From: Elusimicrobia bacterium GWA2_51_34
GTDB taxonomy: Bacteria; Elusimicrobiota; Elusimicrobia; Elusimicrobiales; UBA9959
Direction of reading: 5' to 3'
Assembly (NCBI GenBank): GCA_001799565.1
Contig: MGTS01000032.1
Location: 1-56,158 of the forward strand
DNA: 56,158 nt
In this document: one piece after another, positions 25,685-33,668 of the stretch
Position numbering within the stretch: position 1 is the stretch's first letter
Layout of the letters: each line of letters starts with the position of its first letter
Program-made: the position numbers and the translations under genes
Notes under the pieces: generated by a model
Told to the model about the DNA's origin: nothing
The model's database searches: none
Seen by the model: only the letters and a program-made list of their open reading frames with translations

Positions 25685-26227
25685 ATGAAAAACAAAAAAC
25701 TGCGATTGATGTTTATGGGGTTCTTTCTATGCGCGGCGGTTATTCCCGCCTTTGCCCAGGAAAGATCCCGGGAAGACAGAAAACTTGAGGCCAGCTCCGG
25801 GGAACTGGACAAAAGCGCCGCCAATCCTGAAGGGCAGCAGCGCGTGGCTGACAGGATAAAGACGGAGTTCGGAGTGGACGACGCCCGCGTGCAGGGACTG
25901 CGCGACAAAAACATGGGCTACGGGGAAATTTCAATAGCGTTGGGGCTAGCCCAGGGGCTTCCCGGCGGCATTACGGACGAAAATGTGCAGAAGATCGTAG
26001 CGCTGCGTCAGGGGCCGCCGGTCGTGGGCTGGGGCAAGATCGCCAAGGACCTTGGTCTGAAGCTCGGCCCTGTGCAAAGCAAGGTTCATAAGATGTCCGC
26101 CGGGGTGCGCAAGCAGGAAAAGGTTGACAAAACCAAAAAAGGCGAAAAAATGGAGAGGCATGAAAGACGTGAAAAGGCTGAAAAGATGGCGCGTCCGGAA
26201 AAACCCGAAAAGGGCGGCAAGCGCTAA
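25685..26227 (+). CDS. Small exported Lys/Glu-rich protein
   Basis: An in-frame TTG at 25658 exists, but the ATG at 25685 has AAAGGAG 7 nt upstream and begins a signal peptide (MKNKKLRLMFMGFFLCAAVIPAFAQ). The 180-residue product has a mature middle region with two similar helical stretches, MGYGEISIALGLAQG and VGWGKIAKDLGLKLGPVQ, and a highly charged tail of KAEK/RPEK repeats. The W/Y-G-x-I-A/S motif is seen in short exported proteins of unknown role. It sits between the outer-membrane transporter-like gene and a strong terminator. A polyanion- or metal-binding tail is possible but not shown. Confidence 0.75.
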   Translation: MKNKKLRLMFMGFFLCAAVIPAFAQERSREDRKLEASSGELDKSAANPEGQQRVADRIKTEFGVDDARVQGLRDKNMGYGEISIALGLAQGLPGGITDENVQKIVALRQGPPVVGWGKIAKDLGLKLGPVQSKVHKMSAGVRKQEKVDKTKKGEKMERHERREKAEKMARPEKPEKGGKR

Positions 26228-26262
26228 GTTTTTGTTCCAGCCGTAAAATACAGGATAAATAT

Positions 26263-26297
26263 AAAAGCCCCGTTCGCCTAAGGCGGACGGGGCTTTT
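26263..26297 (+). terminator. Strong intrinsic terminator
   Basis: AAAAGCCCCGT (26263-26273) pairs with ACGGGGCTTTT (26287-26297), extended by CGCC/GGCG around a TAA loop. The A-flank and T-flank make it usable on both strands. It closes the transcript of the two exported-protein genes. The inner CGCCTAAGGCGGA resembles short palindromes in queG and before nadC. Confidence 0.9.
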
Positions 26298-26412
26298 AAG
26301 AACGCTTTATATTATTGATTCAGTATACAACGAAAGCCAACCCGCCCTTTCCTGGTTAAACACAGGTTCAAATCTGCTGCAGCCAGAGGGTCAAAATCCC
26401 CTGCAGCTTAAC

Positions 26413-29073
26413 ATGCAAATGACAATACCCGCTGATTCCGCCAGAATTAACGACTGGCATAAAAAAAGCATAGAAGAAGTTTTAAAAGAACTGGGCTCCG
26501 GTCCGGCCGGGCTCAATACCGGCGAGACCGCGCTCCGCGCGGAGAAATACGGCAGCAACTCCCTTAAAGAAAAACCAAAACGCACCGCGCTGGCCATGTT
26601 TTTTGACCAGTTTAAAAACTTCATGATAGCGGTACTTATAGCGGCGGCCGTGGTTTCTGGAGCCATAGGGGAACTGCTGGACTCCGTAGTGATAGCGGCC
26701 ATAGTTATTCTTAACGCCGTACTGGGCTTTATTCAGGAGTATCGCGCCCAGAAGGCCATGGAGGCCCTGAAGAAAATGGCGGCTCCCGGCGCCTCGGTAA
26801 TAAGGGACGGGAAACCCGCGTCAATACCCGCCGCTGCGCTGGTGCCGGGAGATATTGTGCTGCTGGAGGCCGGCAGCGTAGTGCCGGCAGACCTGCGCCT
26901 TATAGAGGTGGCTTCGCTTAAAACCGAGGAAGCCGCGCTTACCGGGGAATCTCTTTCGGTAGAGAAACACGTCAACCCGATTGCGGAGGATAACCTGGCG
27001 CCGGGCGACAGGCGGAACATTGCCTACAGCGGCACGGCCGTGTCTTACGGCAGGGGCAAAGGCGTGGTTACGGCCACCGGTATGGATACCGAACTGGGTA
27101 AAATAGCCGGCATGCTGCAGGACGAGGAAGAGATGCAGACCCCGCTGCAGAAGCGGCTGACGGTCTTCGGAAGGAAACTGGTCTGGGCGGTACTGGCCAT
27201 CTGTACTACGGTGTTCGGCTTTGGCTTGCTGCGCGGGGAAGCCCCCGCGCTTATGTTTTTAACGGCGGTGTCGCTGGCGGTGGCAGCCATACCAGAAGCG
27301 CTGCCCGCGGTAATGAGCATAGCCCTGGCAATGGGCGCGCGCAAGATGGTTAAACAGAACGCGCTGATACGTAAACTTCTGGCCGTTGAGACTCTGGGCT
27401 CTATAACCTATATTTGTTCCGACAAAACCGGCACACTTACGCAGAACAAAATGACGGTGGAAGAAATTTACCTGGACGGCACGCTGTTAAAGGCCGGCGA
27501 GGCTCCGCCTCAGCCAGGTCTTTACGCGCAGTTGCTTACAGGTTTTGCGCTTAATAACGACTCTCTTCTTAAAGACGGCGGCTGGACCGGGGATCCAACG
27601 GAAACCGCCCTTTGCGCGTTGGCGTCGGCCGGCGGTTTCGAAAAGAAAGAACTGGACGCAAAGCATCCGCGCGCGGCTGAACTGCCTTTTGATTCGGAGC
27701 GTAAGCGCATGACAACCTTTCACTCCGGTCAATTGGCCGGCTGGGAAGGCGGGGCCTTTTTCTCGGTCACCAAAGGCGCGGCGGAAAGCCTGCTTGAAAA
27801 TACCGCGCAGATAATGACTTCCTCCGGGCTGAGCCCGGAAGGGAAGGACAAAATACGCGCCGCGGCTGAGACGATGGCAGCCAGGGGCCTGCGCGTGCTG
27901 GGCCTGGCCGCCCGGCAGTGGGACGCCCTCCCCGGGGCGCCAACTCCGGCTGAGGTCGAGAAAGATCTGGTATTTATAGGATTTGCGGGTATAGCTGATC
28001 CGCCCAGGGAAGAGGCTAAAGCCGCGGTAGCGCAATGCCGTATGGCGGGCATTGTGACGGTTATGATAACCGGCGACCACCCGGTTACGGCGCGCAATAT
28101 AGCGGAGCGGCTGGGGATAATAAAGCCTGGCGAACCCGATGCCATGCTGACCGGCGCGGAACTGGAAAAGATCTCACCGGAAGATTTTGCGCTTAAAGTT
28201 GAGCGCGTAAGGGTTTACGCCCGGGTGGCGCCGGAGCAGAAACTGCGCATCGTTAAGGCGCTGCAGGCACGCGGCCACTTTGCCGCCATGACCGGCGATG
28301 GCGTAAACGACGCCCCGGCGCTTAAGCGGGCGGACATAGGCATAGCTATGGGTATAACCGGCACCGACGTTTCCAAGGAAGCGGCCCATATGATACTGCT
28401 CGACGACAACTTCGCCACCATAGTTAAGGCGGTGGCTGAGGGCCGAAGGATCTTCAATAATATCAAGCGGTTCATTCTCTACATACTTGCCGGCAATCTA
28501 GGGGAAATATGGGCTCTTTTCCTCGCGCCTTTCCTTGGGCTGCCTATACCTTTTATGCCCATACAGATACTGTGGATAAACCTGGTTACTGATGGGCTGC
28601 CGGGGCTGGCACTGGCGACAGAGGCCGCTGAACCGGATATAATGAAGAAGCCGCCACGCAACCCGGGCGAAAGCCTTTTTGCGGGCGGGCTGGGGCTGCA
28701 TGTCTTATGGGTGGGCATGCTTATCGGACTGCTGTCTCTTGGCACGCAGGCATGGGCCATGAAGGCGGGCTTGCACTGGCAGACTATTGTGCTTACGGTG
28801 CTCTGTCTTTGCCAGCTAGGCCACGCGCTGGCTATACGATCAGAGACACGGTCGTTTTTCCAGATGGGAGTTTTGTCTAATAAGCCGCTGCTGTTTGCAG
28901 TGCTGCTGACCGTGGTCCTTCAATTGGCTGTTATTTATATGCCGTGGTTTAATAAAATATTTCACACCGCCCCGCTGTCGCCGCGCGAGCTGCTTATAGT
29001 TTTCGGGTTGTCTTCAGTGGTCTTCTTCGCGGTGGAGGCCAAGAAGCTGATAATCAGGCTCAGGTTAAGGTGA
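26413..29073 (+). CDS. P2A-type (calcium-transporting-like) P-type ATPase
   Basis: An 886-residue inner-membrane cation pump. The cation-ATPase N-terminal domain is at 10-75, M1/M2 about 58-105, the actuator has LTGES near 178, M4 carries IPEALPAVMS, and the phosphorylation site is Asp337 in SDKTGTLTQNKMT. The nucleotide-binding domain has KGAAE, and the hinge is MTGDGVNDAPALKRADIGIAMG. The C-terminal membrane half contains NLVTDGLPGLAL, matching the Asn/Thr/Asp of the SERCA M6 site, and the acidic M4 Glu is present. The residues fit Ca2+ (or Mn2+) export. An ATG two codons later is an alternative start, and neither has a clear ribosome site. Its TGA stop is formed by the GGTGACA repeat of the following palindrome. 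Confidence 0.93.
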   Translation: MQMTIPADSARINDWHKKSIEEVLKELGSGPAGLNTGETALRAEKYGSNSLKEKPKRTALAMFFDQFKNFMIAVLIAAAVVSGAIGELLDSVVIAAIVILNAVLGFIQEYRAQKAMEALKKMAAPGASVIRDGKPASIPAAALVPGDIVLLEAGSVVPADLRLIEVASLKTEEAALTGESLSVEKHVNPIAEDNLAPGDRRNIAYSGTAVSYGRGKGVVTATGMDTELGKIAGMLQDEEEMQTPLQKRLTVFGRKLVWAVLAICTTVFGFGLLRGEAPALMFLTAVSLAVAAIPEALPAVMSIALAMGARKMVKQNALIRKLLAVETLGSITYICSDKTGTLTQNKMTVEEIYLDGTLLKAGEAPPQPGLYAQLLTGFALNNDSLLKDGGWTGDPTETALCALASAGGFEKKELDAKHPRAAELPFDSERKRMTTFHSGQLAGWEGGAFFSVTKGAAESLLENTAQIMTSSGLSPEGKDKIRAAAETMAARGLRVLGLAARQWDALPGAPTPAEVEKDLVFIGFAGIADPPREEAKAAVAQCRMAGIVTVMITGDHPVTARNIAERLGIIKPGEPDAMLTGAELEKISPEDFALKVERVRVYARVAPEQKLRIVKALQARGHFAAMTGDGVNDAPALKRADIGIAMGITGTDVSKEAAHMILLDDNFATIVKAVAEGRRIFNNIKRFILYILAGNLGEIWALFLAPFLGLPIPFMPIQILWINLVTDGLPGLALATEAAEPDIMKKPPRNPGESLFAGGLGLHVLWVGMLIGLLSLGTQAWAMKAGLHWQTIVLTVLCLCQLGHALAIRSETRSFFQMGVLSNKPLLFAVLLTVVLQLAVIYMPWFNKIFHTAPLSPRELLIVFGLSSVVFFAVEAKKLIIRLRLR

Positions 29074-29130
29074 CAGGTTAAGGTGACACACAACTAAATT
29101 GCTTCTGGGAATTAAGTTGTGTGTCACCGG
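29066..29130. repeat. GGTGACA palindrome between convergent genes; provides both stop codons
   Basis: Arms 29082-29100 and 29110-29128 pair almost perfectly (one mismatch) around a 9-nt loop. The left side is a tandem repeat of GGTTAAGGTGACA. The TGA in the first GGTGACA ends the P-type ATPase; on the other strand the TGA in CCGGTGACAC ends the methyltransferase. The arm sequence is the same family as 10293-10464. It probably terminates both transcripts. Confidence 0.85.
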
Positions 29131-29897
29131 CCCAAATACTTTTCCGCCACAACAAGCATCTCAAAATCTTCGGTGGTCAGCTTATCGTTTCTTGAGTATG
29201 CCCCAAGCTTCGCGCCGAAGATGTCGATTTTCTTAAGCCCGAGCGTCTTTAAAAGCCACGTTATCTCGCTGGGCACGTAATAACGCTCGTTACACTTAAG
29301 CTCGCTTTTATCGCCGGAATCATCCTCTATAACAGCGGTGTTATAATCACGGAAAGTCATCAGATCAAAGGAGCACTCTTTACACTGGGACTGGCCTTCT
29401 TTCTGCGCCGACTTATAGAATTCGTTGACAGAATGAAACAGCGGGAACAATCCGTTTAATGTGGTGAAAATGAGCTTGCCTTTATGTTTCAGCGCTTTTG
29501 TTGCGTTCTTGAGGATCTCAAAGTTCATCTCATCTGTTTCCATAAGAGAAAACCCGCCTTCACATAGTATAATTGCCAGATCAAATTCACCGTCAAACGG
29601 AAGATTACGGGCATCTTGTGTTTGGAAGTCGATGGTCACCCCCGTCTCATGTGCCTTTTCCCTTGCCCTTTTGATCTGATTCTCGGAAAGATCAACACCG
29701 GTCACCTTATATCCCCTCTTTGTCAGTTCAATCGTATGCCGGCCGGTACCGCATCCGATGTCTATAATCTTTATAGATTTATCTCGCCCTGCCTCCTGCT
29801 CAATAAAGTCGCATTCGCCAACAGTCCCTTGGACAAAACATTCCTTGTCGTATTTATTGGCGTAATTCTCAAATAATGACTCGTACCATTGTTTCAT
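29124..29897 (-). CDS. Class I SAM-dependent methyltransferase
   Basis: A 257-residue soluble protein of the Rossmann-fold methyltransferase class. Motif I is IIDIGCGTGRHTIELTKRGY (about 48-67), the ribose-binding acid is in VTGVDLSENQI, and motif II-like QDARNLPFDGEFDLAIILCEG follows. The rest contains LKHKGKLIFTTLNG. The substrate is not evident. It lacks the DPPY/NPPY motif of DNA adenine methyltransferases, so it is not a Dam partner for the DpnI homologue 2 kb away. The closest general resemblance is to small-molecule methyltransferases of the UbiE/Methyltransf_11/25 type. It ends convergently against the P-type ATPase. Confidence 0.88.
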   Translation of the reverse strand: MKQWYESLFENYANKYDKECFVQGTVGECDFIEQEAGRDKSIKIIDIGCGTGRHTIELTKRGYKVTGVDLSENQIKRAREKAHETGVTIDFQTQDARNLPFDGEFDLAIILCEGGFSLMETDEMNFEILKNATKALKHKGKLIFTTLNGLFPLFHSVNEFYKSAQKEGQSQCKECSFDLMTFRDYNTAVIEDDSGDKSELKCNERYYVPSEITWLLKTLGLKKIDIFGAKLGAYSRNDKLTTEDFEMLVVAEKYLGR

Positions 29898-30452
29898 ATA
29901 TCCCTTTTTAACTACGACAGCAACAGCTTCTGCAAAATTCTACAAACTATTCCTGCCAGTTGTTTAATGCGTAGTCTTGTCAGGTAGGTCAAGCGCCGGC
30001 TACGAAGGGGCCGAATCAAGACCGAATTTGAACGATTTTCCCGCCAAATTGGAAGAAAAAACCCAGTTTTTGCCCGCTTTCACCCTTTCCTGGCGCCTAA
30101 ACTGGCCCCGGATCACCAACGGTGAGCGCGTTATAGAAGACCTTCCCGCCAGCCCGGAATTTGACCTTTTGCAACCCCAGTCGGCCGCCATCACCTAAAA
30201 TTACGTAACTCCCGCCGTTCAGGTCCGATAGGAGTAAACCACTAATCCCGGCGCCGATCGACCGCTTCAATCTCTCAATCTGCATAATATGCCAAGTAAC
30301 TAGGTATATTATGTTATGACCATCACCAGATCAGTAGGTAAATCATTGACGACCGACAGAAATGTGTTTTTTAGCCCTGCACAACTATTGCATTTATCCC
30401 TATATAAATATTGCAAACATCCCCATGTTTTGATAGCATATATCCTGAAAAT
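29898..30452. other. Gene-poor stretch with a dyad at 30283-30313
   Basis: No gene I can support in these 555 bases. A dyad, CATAATATGCC (30283-30293) / GGTATATTATG (30303-30313), has 10 of 11 complementary positions around 9 nt and could be an operator for the AAA/DUF4143 gene 140 nt downstream. A 62-codon minus-strand frame (30097-30285) begins in it but has no support. An AT-rich promoter-like tract (TATATAAATATTG near 30400) lies upstream of the gene. Confidence 0.4.
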
Positions 30453-31703
30453 ATGGCCTATAGAAAACGTATTGTTGAATCCGAACTAGCCAGGAAACTT
30501 GCATCCACGGGGGCGGTTGTCATCGAGGGTCCCAAGGCATGTGGCAAGACCGCCACAGCCAGACAAGTTGCGGCCAGCGAAGTGCTTCTCGATGTGGATG
30601 CGGCGGCGCGCCAAGCGATCTCCGTAGATCCGGCGCTTGTGCTCGGTGGAAAAACACCGCGGCTCATCGATGAATGGCAGATGGAGCCCACCATCTGGAA
30701 TCACATTCGCCGGACGGTGGACGACCGCGCCAAACCGGGCCAATTCATTCTCACCGGATCGGCCGTTCCCGCTGATGAAATTACGCGGCATGGAGGAGCG
30801 GGACGGCTTACCCGCCTTCAGATGCGGCCGATGACCCTGGCAGAGACCGGTCACTCCACTGGCGCGGTTTCGCTACAGGATCTGCTTAATGGGAAGGCCC
30901 CTCGGACTCCGGACCCGGGCCTTACGATTGCAGGACTTACGGAACGCATCGCGGCGGGAGGATGGCCCGGCCTGCTTGATCGGAGCCTGGACGAATCTCT
31001 GCAGGCTGTCCGGGACTATCTCGAAGAGATTTGCCGCGTAGACGTGGGGCGCGTCGGAGAACGGCGGCATGACCCTGAAAGAGTGAGCCGCTTGCTGCGT
31101 TCGCTGGCCCGAAACCAGGCGACCTACGCGTCGGTGTCCACGCTTGCGGCCGATACGGGCGGGGGGGAAGGGCCCATCAAGGAGGAGACGGCGCAGGAAT
31201 ATCTCGCTACGCTCGGCCGGCTGATGATCATAGAGGACCTTCTTCCCTGGGCCCCTCATCTACGCTCAAAATCAAGAGTGAGAAGCGCTCCAAAGCGCCT
31301 CTTTATTGACCCGTCACTGGCGGTAGCCGCTCTCCGCGCGACCCCTGAGCGCCTCTTGCAGGACCTTAATCTTCTGGGCTTCCTTTACGAGGCGCTCGTT
31401 ATTCGTGACCTGCGGGTCTATGCTCAGGCCGTCGATGCACAAGTGCTCCAATATCGGGACAATACCGGCCTGGAGGTTGATGCCATTGTGGAAACGGCCG
31501 ACGGCCGCTGGGCCGCCTTTGAGATAAAACTGGGATCCGGGATGGCCGCTGAGGGGGCGGCTAATCTGCTCAAGTTTTCGAAGCGCGTGGATATCGCTAA
31601 GCGCGGTAAGCCGAGCGCGCTTGCTGTGATCGTAGGTTCTGGCTATGGCTATGTGCGCCCCGATGGCGTTGCGGTAATCCCTGTCGGCGCTCTGGGTGCA
31701 TAA
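30453..31703 (+). CDS. AAA ATPase with DUF4143 C-terminal domain
   Basis: From the ATG at 30453 the product is 416 residues (an in-frame TTG at 30411 would add 14 unneeded ones). The family is the common bacterial/archaeal AAA_14-DUF4143 ATPase. Walker A-like VVIEGPKACGKTATARQ is followed by LIDEWQMEPTIWNHIRR (Walker B region), ILTGSAVP and the RMRP-like LQMRPMTLAETG. The C-terminal half has QYRDNTGLEVDAIVE...WAAFEIKLGSG, a PD-(D/E)XK-like nuclease fold core with Asp, Glu and Lys in place. These proteins are abundant, patchily distributed and suspected of toxin-antitoxin or defence roles, without an established reaction. It opens the accessory island. A possible operator dyad lies upstream. 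Confidence 0.9.
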   Translation: MAYRKRIVESELARKLASTGAVVIEGPKACGKTATARQVAASEVLLDVDAAARQAISVDPALVLGGKTPRLIDEWQMEPTIWNHIRRTVDDRAKPGQFILTGSAVPADEITRHGGAGRLTRLQMRPMTLAETGHSTGAVSLQDLLNGKAPRTPDPGLTIAGLTERIAAGGWPGLLDRSLDESLQAVRDYLEEICRVDVGRVGERRHDPERVSRLLRSLARNQATYASVSTLAADTGGGEGPIKEETAQEYLATLGRLMIIEDLLPWAPHLRSKSRVRSAPKRLFIDPSLAVAALRATPERLLQDLNLLGFLYEALVIRDLRVYAQAVDAQVLQYRDNTGLEVDAIVETADGRWAAFEIKLGSGMAAEGAANLLKFSKRVDIAKRGKPSALAVIVGSGYGYVRPDGVAVIPVGALGA

Positions 31704-31884
31704 GTTCTTATCGACCTGGCGATTATGAGCGTGGAAAGATTCAGTGTAGCGATCTGAATAGAACGGGGCAGCTCTCATTTCGTAGTAAAAAATCTCTTAA
31801 AAATTGCGTTTTCATTGCGGCAGGACGCTGGCCGCCTGATGCGGCAGGGTCAGAGGCCACTCGGGTTCGTGTGCTATGCTTTCA

Positions 31885-31915
31885 TTGTACTGCGATGGAA
31901 TATGTAGAATATAAT
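31885..31915 (+). promoter_or_regulatory. Promoter-like sequence before dpnI
   Basis: TTGTAC (31885-31890) and TATAAT (31910-31915), with a long 19-bp spacer, lie just before the ATG at 31920. Transcription from it would begin about at that ATG, giving a leaderless message or one translated from the GTG at 32001, which has GAGG upstream. Upstream to 31704 I see no gene. Confidence 0.35.
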
Positions 31916-31919
31916 TCAT

Positions 31920-32687
31920 ATGCAAATCCGGTTTGACCCACGGCTGGCTGATGGGTATAAAAGCGCTTCTCAAAGGATTCGGGTTTTAACCGAGGCTTAG
32001 GTGGGCCGGGAAATATTCTGCCCGGCCTGCGGGGATACGGTTACAAAATCCGATAATAACAGCCCCGTACTGGATTTTAATTGCTTGCGGTGTAGGGAGG
32101 AATACGAATTAAAAAGCTCCAAAATTATTTTCAGCAGGAGAATAGTAGATGGTGCCTACGCGACAATGATAGAAAGGCTCCAAGGGAGTAATAATCCCAA
32201 CTTCTTTCTGCTGAATTACAGCCCCAGGGATTATGAAGTTTCTAATTTCTTCGTTATCCCTAAGCATTTCTTTGTTCCTGAGATAATAGAGAAACGTAAG
32301 CCTTTGTCGGAGAGTGCCCGAAGAGCCCGGTGGGTCGGGTGCAATATCGTTTTACAGAGTATTCCGCAGACAGGTAAAATCTTCTATGTAAAGGATAAGC
32401 AGATACAGCAGAGGGAGGCTATTCTGCAAACATGGAAAAAGACTCTGTTCCTCCGGGAGGAAAAAGAGATATCAGCTAAAGGCTGGGTTCTTGACGTAAT
32501 GAGGTGCGTCGACAGCCTCGCCAAAAAAGAATTTACGCTGGATGAGGTGTATGGCTTTGAACAGGCCCTGCAAGCAAAACATCCCGGCAATAAACACATC
32601 AAAGACAAGATCCGTCAGCAATTGCAGCTTTTGAGAGATAAAGGCTATCTGGAATTTAAGGGCAAAGGGAAATACCGAGTCATATGA
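31920..32687 (+). pseudogene. dpnI: DpnI-type methyl-directed restriction endonuclease interrupted by an in-frame amber codon
   Basis: The product after position 32001 aligns closely to DpnI along its whole length: FCPACG and FNCLRCREEYELKS (zinc-type cysteines and the Glu-x-Lys of the PD-(D/E)XK site), DGAYATMIERLQ, NPNFFLLNY, RRARWVGCNI and the C-terminal winged helix KIRQQLQLLRDKGYLEFKGKGKYR. DpnI cuts Gm6ATC and protects unmethylated cells. The frame upstream from the ATG at 31920 encodes FDPRLADGYKSASQ and RVLTEA, which match the missing DpnI N-terminus. A TAG (31998-32000) then stands where DpnI has Trp. Readthrough would give 255 residues, the family length. A GTG immediately after the TAG, with GAGG upstream, could yield a 228-residue version lacking the first helix. 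So it is a recent nonsense mutant, a readthrough gene or a sequence error. The SIR2 gene overlaps its stop. Confidence 0.88.
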
Positions 32688-33625
32688 ATAAATCCGGAAT
32701 AAAAGTTATAAGACGGAAACAACGTCTTTTTGTGCTAGGTGCTGGGTGTTCATATGAGTATTTTAAATTGCTTACTAAGGATTTGTTTAGACGCGCTTAC
32801 TCGTTACATAAAAAGCATGTCAGTACGGAATTGATGCGATTCCTGAAGTACTTGTACCCCAAGAGTATTTCTGGACATTTTGTGCCGAACAGTGTTGATA
32901 TTGAAGATCTCCTGAGCACGATTGATGTTGCGATTAATGTTTCTGTTGCAAATGATGGAGGGTTGTTCTCCAAGGAAGGGCTTGAAGCAATTAAAAGGAA
33001 TCTGTTAGGGCTTGTGGTCAGACAACTTTGGGTTCCGGGGTATCAACATGATGAGTTGTATAAAAACTTTGTCGCGAATATTCTTCCTTCGGATTCAGTA
33101 ATTACCTTCAATTATGACACACTGATCGATAGAGAATTGGCCGAGCGGTTTAATATCCCTTTAGAACGCTTATACTTTAAACGTACTAACGGAGTGCCTC
33201 GTCTAATTAAATTGCATGGTTCGGTTAACTGGACGCTAAAGGACGGAAAGGTTTCCACTTTGGGTATTGGTGAAATTGCAAAGACAAACACTGACTACGC
33301 AATTGTTCCTCCAACTTTATACAAAAACCCCATGGCATTGGGGCAGCTTTGGAAGGAGGCACGTCAATTAATTCGAGTTGCTGATGAAATCTTTTTCATC
33401 GGATATTCAATGCCTCAATTGGATATCCCTGCGCGCTATATTTTTAGACGAGGAATTCGGATGAAAGAGCATGCGAGTGGGGATGTGAATATTACAGTGG
33501 TTAATCCAGATGCCAGTGTTTTAAACAAGTATTGTTGTATGTTGCATCCGGAAATTCGATTTGAAAAGGCTACCTTTAGAGAATATCTCGCCAAACATAT
33601 GGGATTAAAGGAGCGATATAAGTAA
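32684..33625 (+). CDS. SIR2-like (SIR2_2) protein, putative defence NADase
   Basis: A 313-residue protein with the SIR2 Rossmann signature: LFVLGAGCSYEYFKLL near residue 16 (GAGxS type), SVITFNYDTLIDRE (TxNxD-like, about 145) and KLHGSVNW (catalytic His, about 180). Near the end, IFFIGYSMPQLDIPARYIFRR is the second nucleotide-binding part. It lacks the CxxC zinc module of deacetylase sirtuins, as do the SIR2 domains of phage-defence systems (DSR, Thoeris, SIR2-Argonaute), which deplete NAD+. Its ATG overlaps the dpnI TGA by 4 nt, so translation is coupled to the nuclease. The gene is visibly AT-richer than the chromosomal genes around the island. Defence is inferred from family and neighbourhood. 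Confidence 0.82.
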   Translation: MNKSGIKVIRRKQRLFVLGAGCSYEYFKLLTKDLFRRAYSLHKKHVSTELMRFLKYLYPKSISGHFVPNSVDIEDLLSTIDVAINVSVANDGGLFSKEGLEAIKRNLLGLVVRQLWVPGYQHDELYKNFVANILPSDSVITFNYDTLIDRELAERFNIPLERLYFKRTNGVPRLIKLHGSVNWTLKDGKVSTLGIGEIAKTNTDYAIVPPTLYKNPMALGQLWKEARQLIRVADEIFFIGYSMPQLDIPARYIFRRGIRMKEHASGDVNITVVNPDASVLNKYCCMLHPEIRFEKATFREYLAKHMGLKERYK

Positions 33626-33668
33626 GTATGCGGGATTGCAAAATACCATCAAGTATTAAGCGAGCCTT

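Noticed and set aside
26330-26412. tRNA-like pieces (GGTTCAAATC, CTGCAGCCA) before the P-type ATPase
   Set aside because: No acceptor or anticodon stem can be formed; only T-arm-like words repeat.
29124-29897. Methyltransferase as the modification partner of the DpnI homologue
   Set aside because: It lacks the DPPY-type catalytic motif and a target-recognition region, and DpnI-type enzymes need no partner methylase.
30097-30285. 62-codon minus-strand frame starting inside a dyad
   Set aside because: No recognisable motif, no ribosome site and no neighbour; short length and chance remain likely.
32001-32687. DpnI as a complete gene simply starting at the GTG at 32001
   Set aside because: The upstream frame clearly encodes the missing DpnI N-terminus, so the TAG is an interruption even if the GTG is used.
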